Source: DATLFA01 sp039915945 (GTDB lineage: Bacteria; Actinomycetota; Acidimicrobiia; Acidimicrobiales; WLNW01). Taken from it: 64,000 bases of DNA. Below are positions 33,434-41,356 of this stretch, piece after piece. The notes under the pieces are model-generated. The model was not told the DNA's origin. It saw nothing but the letters and a program-made list of their open reading frames with translations, and did not search any database. The translations under genes and the position numbers were made by a program. How positions within the stretch are numbered: the stretch's first letter is position 1; each line of letters opens with the position of its first letter. The stretch lies in contig JBDSMH010000032.1 in assembly GCA_039915945.1 (NCBI GenBank), positions 20,549 to 84,548 of the forward strand, given 5' to 3'.

Positions 33434-34507
33434 TCAGAAGTTGTCCAGCGCGGCGAACAATCGCGACGCCTGCTCGGCGGCCTTCGCCCGTACCTCGGCC
33501 AAGTCGACGCGCGTCGGTGTGCCGTCGCGCAGTACGGGTTCACCGTCGATGGTGACGTCGAGCGCGCGCATGCCCGGTGTGAATGCGACGTGCCACGGCG
33601 AGTCGGCGTGGTCGTAGTTCCAGCGCACGGTGTCGTCGAGCGCTTCGGGCACCAACGCGTAGCCCTGTTCGAGCCAGGCCCATACCGTGTCGGGCGTGGC
33701 GGTGACGTCGTCTTCGCGCAGCCGCACAAAGGTGAGCCGCATCTCTTCGAGCATGTCGGCCCCGATGCCGTCGGTGCCGAGCACGATGGCGTTGGGCTGC
33801 GTCGCCGGGTGCGCGTAGCCGACCGCGTTGTTCATGTTGCTGCGACTGTTGTGGGCGATCGTGCCGGGCAGCGGCCGGTCGAGGTGCACGCAGTGCACGA
33901 GTAGCCAGTCGTCGCGGGCCAACCACTGCAGGCGTGAGCCCGCGTCGATGTCGACACGGTCTTCGCTGACATGGATGTGTACGCCCACGCCGAGGCGACG
34001 GGCCAGATCGGCACTTGCTTCGAGCGTGTCGTCCGCGCACGTGAAGGCCGCGTGCACGCCGACCATGCCTCGCCCACCGCCTTGTATGAAGCGTTCGCAT
34101 TCGGCGAGGCCGCGCTCGGCAGCGTCCGTGGAAGAAGGTGGGGGCCACGCCCCGTCGTAGGGCGATCCGTCATCGTTCCATCGATCGGTGACGCCGTAGG
34201 CGGTGATCACGCGCACCCCGACCGCGGCGCACGCGTCGGCGATGACCGACAGCGAGCCTTCGATGGCATTGGGCGATTCGTGATGGTCGATGATGGCGGT
34301 GGTGCCGCACATGAGTGCTTCGACGGCGCCCAACGTTGCCGACCAGTGCAACATCTCGAGATCGAGTGCGGCGTCGACGCGCCACCACACCTGTTGCAGG
34401 ATCTCCGTGAAATTGGTGGGGTTCTTGGGGGTCGCAGGCATGCCGCGTGCGAGTGCCGAGTACAGGTGATGGTGGCCGCAGACCAGTCCAGCGGTCGTAT
34501 CAGTCAT
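33434..34507 (-). CDS. SsnA-like amidohydrolase, N-terminally short
   Basis: The 357-residue TRZ/ATZ-type amidohydrolase starts almost directly at the metal motif (CGHHHLYSALARG). It thus lacks the beta-sandwich strands that normally precede the barrel in SsnA (about 440 residues). HIHVSED, VHCVHLD and GTDGIGADM supply the remaining catalytic positions. SsnA accompanies selenium-dependent molybdenum hydroxylases, and here the fused hydroxylase gene overlaps its start by 8 bp. A deaminase role on a hydroxylated heterocycle is inferred. Confidence 0.75.
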   Translation of the reverse strand: MTDTTAGLVCGHHHLYSALARGMPATPKNPTNFTEILQQVWWRVDAALDLEMLHWSATLGAVEALMCGTTAIIDHHESPNAIEGSLSVIADACAAVGVRVITAYGVTDRWNDDGSPYDGAWPPPSSTDAAERGLAECERFIQGGGRGMVGVHAAFTCADDTLEASADLARRLGVGVHIHVSEDRVDIDAGSRLQWLARDDWLLVHCVHLDRPLPGTIAHNSRSNMNNAVGYAHPATQPNAIVLGTDGIGADMLEEMRLTFVRLREDDVTATPDTVWAWLEQGYALVPEALDDTVRWNYDHADSPWHVAFTPGMRALDVTIDGEPVLRDGTPTRVDLAEVRAKAAEQASRLFAALDNF

Positions 34508-37100
34508 CGCCGGTGTCCGCGGCGCGCATGGGCAGCGTCGCGCGCCAGGTGCCGTCGAGGTCGTGGAGCGCCGCGGCGACCGCGCCGGCGGTGGGTACGA
34601 GACCGATTTCGCCGACGCCCTTGATGCCGTAGGGCGCGCGCGGTTGCGGCACCTCGATCAAGATGACGTCGATCGGTGGCACGTCCTTCGCGCGCAAGAT
34701 GCCGAGTGAGCGCAGCGTCATGTTGGTGGGGAAGCCGCGGTCGTCGGAGGGGAAGTCTTCGGTCAGCGCGTAACCGAGTCCCATGTGCACCGAGCCCTCG
34801 ATCTGTCCTTCGCACAGCGTCGGGTTGACCGCCCGGCCGACATCGTGGGCGGCGATGACGCGTTCGATCTTGCCGGTGGCGCGGTCGATCACCGCCATCT
34901 GTGCCGCGTAGCCGAACGCGGAGTGGATGATGGGATGCTCGACGTCGTCGGTCAGCTTGTTGGTCCAGTCGACGCGGAACTCACCTTCGTAGTCGACGTC
35001 GACCTGGCAGCCGTCGGCGAGCGCAGCGCGGCACGCATCGGCAACCGAACCTGCACCCATCAGCGTGCCTCTCGAACCCGTCGTCTGACCGGCGCCGAGT
35101 TCGCGGGTCGTGTCGACGATGACCTTGATGCGCGCCGGATCGATGGCGAGTTCTTGCGCGGCGACCTGCAGCGCCACTGTGTGGATACCTTGGCCCATCT
35201 CGGTCCAACAATGCCGCACTTCGACGGTGCCGTCGGCGGCGAAGCGCACGACCGCCCGTGCGATCTCCTTGAACCCGTTACCGAGGCCGCTGTTCTTGAG
35301 CCCGAGGCCGAGTCCGACCGCTTTGCCGGCCTCGCGCGCCTGCTCGTACGCGGGCTTGACCGCATCGAGGCAACGCTCGGCGCCGGCGCAGCCGTCGTCC
35401 ATGATCTGACCTGGTCCCCACAATTCGCCGGGGTGGATGACGTTGCGCTTGCGCATCTCCCAACCGCTGATGCCGACAGCCTCGGCGAGACGGTCGATGA
35501 CGCCTTCCATCGCGAACTGGGCCTGGTTGGCGCCGAATCCTCGGAACGCGCCGCACGACGGATTGTTGGTGCGCACCGCGACCGCCCGTACGTCGATGGA
35601 CCCCACCCGGTACGGCCCCGAGGCATGTCCGGCGGCCCGCTCGAGCACCTTCATGCCGACCGACGCGTAGGCGCCCGAGTCGCCGACGGCGCGCACTCGT
35701 ACGGCAGTGAGCGCACCTTCGGTGTCGCAGCCGGCCCAGTATTCGAGGCGGATGGGATGGCGCTTGGGGTGGATCAGCAGTGACTCTTCGCGCGACAAGG
35801 TGCACTTGACGGGCCGGCCCAACAACCACGCGGCGAGCGCGGTCTGCGCCTGGTTCGACATGTCTTCTTTGCCGCCGAATGCACCGCCGTTGGAGACGAG
35901 CTCGACCGTGACCCGAGAGTTGTCGATATCGAGCACTCGCGCGATGTCGTTGCGGTCGTCCCACACGCCTTGACCGCCGGAGTAGACGTGCATTGTGGCA
36001 ACTGCGCCGGCGGCGTCGAGTGTCGGCACCGCCAGCGTCGACTCGGGTTCCAAAAATGCGTGCTCGATACGTTGCGTCTGGAAGACCTCGTGCACGACGT
36101 GCGCCGCGCCCGCGAGCGCGCCGTCGACGTCGCCGCGTTGGTACTCCGACACGGAGAGCACGTTGGAGTCGGTTCCCCACACTGCGATCTCGGGGTCGTC
36201 GATGGCCGCAACGGCGTCGACCAGTGGGCGCAGCACTTCGTAGTCGACATCGACGAGCTCGGCTGCGGCGCGAGCATTTTGGCGAGTGTCGGCGACGACG
36301 ACAGCCAGCACGTCGCCCGAACACGACGTCAGCCCGTCGACGGGAATGAGCACCGGCCAGTCCTTGTAGATGATGCCGACGCGCAGCTCGCCCGGCACAT
36401 CGGCCGCGGTGAACACCGCGTTCACTCCAGGAGCGGCCAAGGCCCGCGCCGTGTCGATGGCCCGCACGCGCGCTCGCGTGTGCGCGGTGAGATGGAGCGC
36501 CGCGTGCAACATGCCCGGCACGCGGATGTCGTCGACGTACCCACGGTCGCCCAGCGCCAACTCCCGCGCTTCGTACTTGACGCCACTGGCGCCCACCTCG
36601 GCGCCCAGCTCGACGGGCAGTTGCTTGCCTTTGGCAACGGCGTCGATGGCTTCGAGGATCTTGACGTAGCCGGTGCAGCGACACAGATGGGCGCCGAGAT
36701 GGCGAGCCATGTCGTGGGGCGCGAGGTCGGCACCCTTCTTGTCGATCTGCGCCTTGGCGCGGATCACGATGCCGGGGATGCAGAAGCCGCACTGCAAACC
36801 GCCGACAGCGGCGAACGCGCTGGCATAGGAATCGCGCTCTTCCTCGGACACGCCTTCGAGGGTCACGATCGACTTGCCGGCCGCCCGCGTCAAAGGCAGC
36901 TGGCAGGCGACGACGGCCTTGTCGTCGAGCAGCACCGTGCAACACCCACATTGACCCGATGGCGAACAACCGTCCTTCGGGGACGTGATGTCGAGCTCTT
37001 CGCGCAGGGCCGCCAACAGGTGCGGATGGTCGGCTCGTACGTGCGCCTCTTGCCCGTTGACGGTGAAGGTCACCCGGGTATCGTTCACAGTGTCACTCAT
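34500..37100 (-). CDS. Fused [2Fe-2S]/molybdopterin hydroxylase, selenium-dependent xanthine dehydrogenase type
   Basis: The 866-residue protein joins two normally separate subunits. Residues 1-160 are the plant-type [2Fe-2S] (CSPSGQCGCC) plus the second [2Fe-2S] domain (QCGFCIPG ... CRCTG). The rest is the molybdopterin subunit with GGAFGGKED, GAFRGFGANQ and the catalytic Glu in KGVGEIGLVPT. This fusion without an FAD domain, paired with an SsnA-like gene, is the pattern of selenium-dependent molybdenum hydroxylases (XDH/XdhD type). Selenium use cannot be seen in the sequence. It is flanked by carbamoylase genes, so the substrate may be a purine or another N-heterocycle. Confidence 0.85.
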   Translation of the reverse strand: MSDTVNDTRVTFTVNGQEAHVRADHPHLLAALREELDITSPKDGCSPSGQCGCCTVLLDDKAVVACQLPLTRAAGKSIVTLEGVSEEERDSYASAFAAVGGLQCGFCIPGIVIRAKAQIDKKGADLAPHDMARHLGAHLCRCTGYVKILEAIDAVAKGKQLPVELGAEVGASGVKYEARELALGDRGYVDDIRVPGMLHAALHLTAHTRARVRAIDTARALAAPGVNAVFTAADVPGELRVGIIYKDWPVLIPVDGLTSCSGDVLAVVVADTRQNARAAAELVDVDYEVLRPLVDAVAAIDDPEIAVWGTDSNVLSVSEYQRGDVDGALAGAAHVVHEVFQTQRIEHAFLEPESTLAVPTLDAAGAVATMHVYSGGQGVWDDRNDIARVLDIDNSRVTVELVSNGGAFGGKEDMSNQAQTALAAWLLGRPVKCTLSREESLLIHPKRHPIRLEYWAGCDTEGALTAVRVRAVGDSGAYASVGMKVLERAAGHASGPYRVGSIDVRAVAVRTNNPSCGAFRGFGANQAQFAMEGVIDRLAEAVGISGWEMRKRNVIHPGELWGPGQIMDDGCAGAERCLDAVKPAYEQAREAGKAVGLGLGLKNSGLGNGFKEIARAVVRFAADGTVEVRHCWTEMGQGIHTVALQVAAQELAIDPARIKVIVDTTRELGAGQTTGSRGTLMGAGSVADACRAALADGCQVDVDYEGEFRVDWTNKLTDDVEHPIIHSAFGYAAQMAVIDRATGKIERVIAAHDVGRAVNPTLCEGQIEGSVHMGLGYALTEDFPSDDRGFPTNMTLRSLGILRAKDVPPIDVILIEVPQPRAPYGIKGVGEIGLVPTAGAVAAALHDLDGTWRATLPMRAADTGDD

Positions 37101-38034
37101 CGACGACCTCCGGTGGCGGGACGACGCCGCGCTGTGCGGTGATTATCGCGTAGTGCTCGGTCTCGCGGTAGCGCTCGAAGTCAAAGAGAGTGCCCTTGTA
37201 ACGTTCGCACCAATCAAGATCACAGGATGCGGTGATCACTTCGTCAGCTGTTGTAAGTGTTTGCGCGACGATCTGACCGGACGGAGCGACGATCATCGAC
37301 TGCGCGAGCGACGCGACGCCTTCTTCGACGCCGCCCTTGGCCACGCCGACGACCCACGTGCCGTTCTGATACGCGCCCGACTGCATCACGAGCGCATTGT
37401 GAAATCCTTGTAAAATGTCTTGCGAGGGATCGGGCGCGTAGTGAATCGGCGTGTTGTAACCGCACAAGATCAATTCGACGCCTTGTAGCCCCATCACGCG
37501 GTAGGTCTCGGGCCAGCGCCGGTCGTTGCAGATCATCATGCCGGTGATACCGCCGAAGGCTCGCCACACGCCGAACCCGTCGGGCCCCGGCTCGAAGTAG
37601 TAGCGCTCGAGATGTTGGAAGGGCCGCCACGGCTCATGCTTCTCGTGGCCGGGTACGTGGATCTTGCGGTACTTGGCGACGATGCGCCCATCGCGTTCCA
37701 CGAGGATGGCCGTGTTGTGGCGGTGACCCTGCGGGGTCAGCTCGGCGTAGCCGAGACAGAATCCGACGCCGAGCCGTGCGGCCTCGTCGAACAGTGGTTG
37801 CGTGTCGACCGACGGCATCTCGGTCTCGTAGTAGTGGTCGGCATCGCGCAGGTCATCGACCCACCATCGGGGAAAGAACGTGGTGAGCGCCAACTCGGGG
37901 AAGACGACGAGCTGCGCGCCGCGTTGATGGGCGGTGCGCAGCAGCGCGATGAGGCGCTCGACGACATCGCGGCGCGAGTGGTCGCGTTGGATGGGACCCA
38001 TCTGTGCCGCAGCGATCTCGACGAAGCGGGACAT
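37093..38034 (-). CDS. N-carbamoyl-D-amino-acid hydrolase (nitrilase superfamily)
   Basis: The 313-residue CN-hydrolase has the catalytic Glu in FPELALTTFFPRWW, Lys in KYRKIHVPGH and Cys in MICNDRRWPETYRV. These blocks are those of D-carbamoylases. It converts N-carbamoyl-D-amino acids made by D-hydantoinase to D-amino acids. The ATG at 38034 has GGAG upstream. Its stop overlaps the fused hydroxylase start by 8 bp, and it begins 1 bp after the M20 carbamoylase stop. Confidence 0.9.
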   Translation of the reverse strand: MSRFVEIAAAQMGPIQRDHSRRDVVERLIALLRTAHQRGAQLVVFPELALTTFFPRWWVDDLRDADHYYETEMPSVDTQPLFDEAARLGVGFCLGYAELTPQGHRHNTAILVERDGRIVAKYRKIHVPGHEKHEPWRPFQHLERYYFEPGPDGFGVWRAFGGITGMMICNDRRWPETYRVMGLQGVELILCGYNTPIHYAPDPSQDILQGFHNALVMQSGAYQNGTWVVGVAKGGVEEGVASLAQSMIVAPSGQIVAQTLTTADEVITASCDLDWCERYKGTLFDFERYRETEHYAIITAQRGVVPPPEVVDE

Positions 38035-38035
38035 A

Positions 38036-39301
38036 TCAGGGCTCCTCGGCCAGCTGCACCAAGACGTCGAACAAAACGTTGATGCCGGCCGCGAGATCGT
38101 CGGGGTCAGTGTGCTCGGCCACATTGTGCGACAGCCCGTCGTGCGACGGCACGAAGATCATGGCGGCGGGACACAGGCGCGCCAACATCTGCGCGTCGTG
38201 CCCTGCTCCGGACGGGATCCGACGCACCTTGTAGTCGAAGGCGAGCGCGCTCGTCTCGACGAGATCGACCAAGCGGTCCTCGAAGCGCACGGGCTCGAAC
38301 CGGGCCAGTTTCCGCGATTCGACCTTCACCCCTTCTTCGCTCGCGGCGCGCTCGACGAAACGCGCCAAGTCGCGTTCCGCTTCGCGCAACACGTCGTCGT
38401 CGGTGTTGCGCAAGTCGACGGTGATCTTGGCGCGCGCCGCAACGACGTTGACCAGACTCGGCTGCAGTTCGATGGCGCCGACGGTGCCGACCTGGACCCC
38501 GCCGACCCGCGAGACCATCTCGCGCACATAGGTCGCAACGCGCGCTGCCACGTAGCCCGCATCGTGGCGCATCGCCATCGGCGTCGTGCCGGCGTGATTG
38601 GACTGGCCGGTGAACGTGATCTCTTGCCACGAGATGCCCTGCACACCGGTGACCGCGCCGATGGTGAAACCCTCGGCCTCGAGCACTGGTCCTTGTTCGA
38701 TGTGGAGTTCGACGAAGGCGTGGGGAACGATCATCGGGCACGGAAGCGAGCCGGCGTAACCGATGCGGTCGAGTTCGTCCCCCAACACCGTGCCGTCGTT
38801 GCCGACGACATCGCGCGCCGACTCGACGGTCATACCGCCGACGTAGACGAGCGACCCGAGCATGTCGGGCGCGTAGCGCGCGCCCTCTTCGTCGGTGAAG
38901 AACGCAACCGCGATCGGACGGCGCGGTCGGACACCGCGCCCGATCAAGCTCTCGATCACTTCGAGACCAGCGAGCACGCCGTAGGCGCCGTCGAGGCGGC
39001 CGCCGGTCTTGACCGTGTCGATGTGGCTGCCGCACATCACCGGCGGCAGGTCCGGCTCGCGTCCGCCCCACACGCCCGCGACGTTGCCGATGGCGTCGAC
39101 GCGAACGTCGAGATCCAGATCGCGCATCCACGACACGACGAGATCGCGGCCGGCTCGATCGTCATCGCTGAGCGCCAGGCGCGCGACCCCGGTGGTGTCG
39201 GGGATGGCGCCGACCCGCGCCAACTCGTCGAGGCGCCCCAGCACGCGCTTGACATCGATGCGGGTGGACGTATCCGTCAGCCGTCGATCGTGGGCCACCA
39301 T
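38036..39301 (-). CDS. M20 family N-carbamoyl amino acid / allantoate amidohydrolase
   Basis: The 421-residue binuclear metallohydrolase has the first metal His and bridging Asp in CGSHIDTV ... GGRLDGAYG, Glu in FTDEEGARY, a His in ELHIEQGPVLE, the dimerisation-lid HAGTTPM and a final SHNVAEHTD. This is the hydantoinase/carbamoylase subgroup (AmaB, AllC, PydC-like). Substrates could be N-carbamoyl-L-amino acids, allantoate or N-carbamoyl-beta-amino acids. I use the ATG at 39301; the frame is open further upstream. It is the first gene of the 14-gene minus-strand run. Confidence 0.87.
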   Translation of the reverse strand: MVAHDRRLTDTSTRIDVKRVLGRLDELARVGAIPDTTGVARLALSDDDRAGRDLVVSWMRDLDLDVRVDAIGNVAGVWGGREPDLPPVMCGSHIDTVKTGGRLDGAYGVLAGLEVIESLIGRGVRPRRPIAVAFFTDEEGARYAPDMLGSLVYVGGMTVESARDVVGNDGTVLGDELDRIGYAGSLPCPMIVPHAFVELHIEQGPVLEAEGFTIGAVTGVQGISWQEITFTGQSNHAGTTPMAMRHDAGYVAARVATYVREMVSRVGGVQVGTVGAIELQPSLVNVVAARAKITVDLRNTDDDVLREAERDLARFVERAASEEGVKVESRKLARFEPVRFEDRLVDLVETSALAFDYKVRRIPSGAGHDAQMLARLCPAAMIFVPSHDGLSHNVAEHTDPDDLAAGINVLFDVLVQLAEEP

Positions 39302-39401
39302 GCCAAGACAGGCTAACCGCCAGGGCTCCACCTCCGGCAGGTGCACGACTTGCGCTGTTAGCGTCACCAGCCGTGATCTTGGCTGTCCGGAACCCTGCAG
39401 C

Positions 39402-39869
39402 ATGACCTTGGCGACGTTGCTCGTTGTCGGGTGCTTGTTGGCCGTCGTCGCGGCGGTCGTCGTCAGCCGGCAGAGGTTTCGCGCCACCGATGCGACAAAT
39501 GCCCGTGCCGGTATGTTGGCTGCTGCGGAGTGGCTCGAAGACGAAACCCAGTGCAAGCTGCGCGCCGAGTTGTGGGACATGCACAAGCTCGGCACCAACG
39601 TCCCCTCCAACATCGCGTACGTGGCGACCGCCGACGAGGTGGGTCGTGTCTGCCAGACGATCGGGTACTACGTGAAGCGCAATGTTGTTCCGGGCGACGT
39701 GGTCATAGAGAACTGGGGCCGAGAGATGGTGAGCACCTGGGATGCGTGCAAGCCGTGGGCCGACTTTCGACGCGCGGAAGAAGACCCGACTGTTTGGGCC
39801 GACTTCGAGTGGTTGGCCAACGAGTCCCTGACGAAGTATCCGCGGCCGGCTGGTGAAGCCGATGCATGA
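39402..39869 (+). CDS. Small membrane-anchored protein (DUF4760-like)
   Basis: The 155-residue protein has one N-terminal transmembrane helix (MTLATLLVVGCLLAVVAAVV) and a helical cytosolic domain with several Trp residues (WDACKPWADF, VWADFEWLA). The layout resembles DUF4760 proteins, function unknown. It is divergent from the 14-gene catabolic run and followed by a terminator-like hairpin, so it is probably monocistronic. Confidence 0.6.
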   Translation: MTLATLLVVGCLLAVVAAVVVSRQRFRATDATNARAGMLAAAEWLEDETQCKLRAELWDMHKLGTNVPSNIAYVATADEVGRVCQTIGYYVKRNVVPGDVVIENWGREMVSTWDACKPWADFRRAEEDPTVWADFEWLANESLTKYPRPAGEADA

Positions 39870-39900
39870 TCCTCGGACGATCCGTCCCGACACGAAAAGC

Positions 39901-39937
39901 AACGCGCCGTTCATCGTCTCGACGAGCGGGGCGCGTT
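39901..39937. terminator. Terminator-like hairpin
   Basis: AACGCGCC (39901-39908) pairs with GGCGCGTT (39930-39937) around a 21-nt loop, between the DUF4760-like gene and the xanthine dehydrogenase genes. No T-tract follows. Confidence 0.45.
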
Positions 39938-39974
39938 CGTCCTACGTAAGTCTGGAGCCGATGTTGTCCGTGCG

Positions 39975-40862
39975 ATGGGTGTCCGTGCGATGAGTGTCAC
40001 CGTCGCTCGCTCACTCGACGAGGCCCTCGAGTCGCTCGCCCGCATGCCGCAGTCGATGGTGCTCGCCGGCGGCACCGACGCCATGGTCGAGATCAACTTC
40101 GGGCACCGCCGGCCGCAGCACGTGGTCGCGGTCGATCGTGTGCCCGAACTCAACGAGTGGCAGCACCACGGTTCGATGGTGCGTATCGGCGCCGGCGTGA
40201 CCTACGCCGCGCTCGAGGCGACCCCGTTCAGCACGCTCGTGCCGGCGCTCGCCCACGCCGCCCGCACGGTGGGCTCTCCACAGATCCGTAACGCCGGCAC
40301 TCTTGGCGGCAACGTGGCCATGGCCTCACCCGCGGGCGACACGTTGCCGGTGCTCGCTGCGCTCGACGCGTCGATCGAACTGCACCGCGTCGGTGGGGTG
40401 CGCGTCGTCCCATGGCACGAGTTCTTCGTCGGTCCCAAGAACACGACGCGACAGGACGACGAGCTCGTCGTCGCGGTCCATGTGCCGGTGCGACGCGGTC
40501 CCCAGTCGTTCCTCAAGGTGGGCACGCGCAACGCCATGGTCATCGCGGTCGCTTCGGTATGTCTCGTGGTCGACCTCGACGAGCGCACGGTGCGGTGCGG
40601 TCTCGGCGCAGTCGGCCCAGTGCCCTTGCGCGCGCCGGCTGCCGAGTCGTGGGTAACCGACCAACTGGTCTGGACCGACGATTCAGTGCAACCCCGCGAG
40701 CCCTCAGTGGCCCGCGCGTTCGGTGGTCGTGTCGGTGAAGCGGCCCGCCCCATCGACGATCATCGCGGCACTGCTGCGTTTCGTCGCCATGCGATCTCGG
40801 TGTGCGCGGAGCGTGCGCTCGATCGTGCCTTCGCAGGCCAGAGCCCGAACGAGATGCGATGA
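39975..40862 (+). CDS. Xanthine dehydrogenase family FAD-binding subunit
   Basis: The 295-residue protein is the medium (CoxM/XdhB-like) subunit. The FAD-binding motif VLAGGTDAMVEIN lies near residue 33, with IRNAGTLGGNVAMASPAGD for the second flavin loop. It passes electrons from the iron-sulfur subunit to NAD+ or another acceptor. The ATG at 39990 is an alternative start. The stop overlaps the next gene (ATGA), and three subunit genes form one operon. Confidence 0.92.
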   Translation: MGVRAMSVTVARSLDEALESLARMPQSMVLAGGTDAMVEINFGHRRPQHVVAVDRVPELNEWQHHGSMVRIGAGVTYAALEATPFSTLVPALAHAARTVGSPQIRNAGTLGGNVAMASPAGDTLPVLAALDASIELHRVGGVRVVPWHEFFVGPKNTTRQDDELVVAVHVPVRRGPQSFLKVGTRNAMVIAVASVCLVVDLDERTVRCGLGAVGPVPLRAPAAESWVTDQLVWTDDSVQPREPSVARAFGGRVGEAARPIDDHRGTAAFRRHAISVCAERALDRAFAGQSPNEMR

Positions 40863-41356
40863 TCGACGAAGAAGACGTCTCCTACCGGTTGCGGGTCAAC
40901 GGCGCGGACCACGATGTCCCGAGCGCGTGGCTCGGTGAAAGCCTGCTCTATGTGTTGCGCGAGCGCCTCGGCCTGCCCGGGTCCAAGAATGCCTGCGAAC
41001 AAGGCGAATGTGGTTCGTGCTCGGTGCTCGTCGATGGCCGGTTGGTTTGTGCGTGCCTCGTGCTCGGCGCGACGGCCGTCGATCGCTCGATCACGACGGT
41101 CGAGGGGCTCACCGACGAGTCCGGCGCGCTGTCGGTCGTGCAGCAAGCGTTCGTCGACGCCGGCGCCGTGCAGTGCGGGTTCTGCACGCCGGGGTTGGTA
41201 ATGACCGTGCACGACTTGCTCGAACGACCACACGTCGCCAGTGAGCTCGAGTTGCGCGAAGCGATCTCGGGCAACCTGTGCCGTTGCACGGGTTACGGCC
41301 GCATCATCGACGCCATCGACCGGGCATTTGCCGACTTCGAGAGAGACCGACCATGA
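40859..41356 (+). CDS. Xanthine dehydrogenase family [2Fe-2S] subunit
   Basis: The 165-residue small subunit has the first cluster ligands in ACEQGECGSC plus a later Cys (LVCACL) and the second cluster in QCGFCTPG and CRCTGYGRI. It shuttles electrons between the molybdenum centre and FAD. ATG 40859 overlaps the FAD-subunit stop, and its own stop overlaps the molybdenum subunit start (ATGA), so stoichiometric coupling is likely. Confidence 0.94.
   Translation: MIDEEDVSYRLRVNGADHDVPSAWLGESLLYVLRERLGLPGSKNACEQGECGSCSVLVDGRLVCACLVLGATAVDRSITTVEGLTDESGALSVVQQAFVDAGAVQCGFCTPGLVMTVHDLLERPHVASELELREAISGNLCRCTGYGRIIDAIDRAFADFERDRP

Noticed and set aside
34785..37142. Long plus-strand frames opposite the fused molybdenum hydroxylase
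   Set aside because: Low-complexity Arg/Asp/Val-rich translations with no motifs, on the antisense side of an intact gene.
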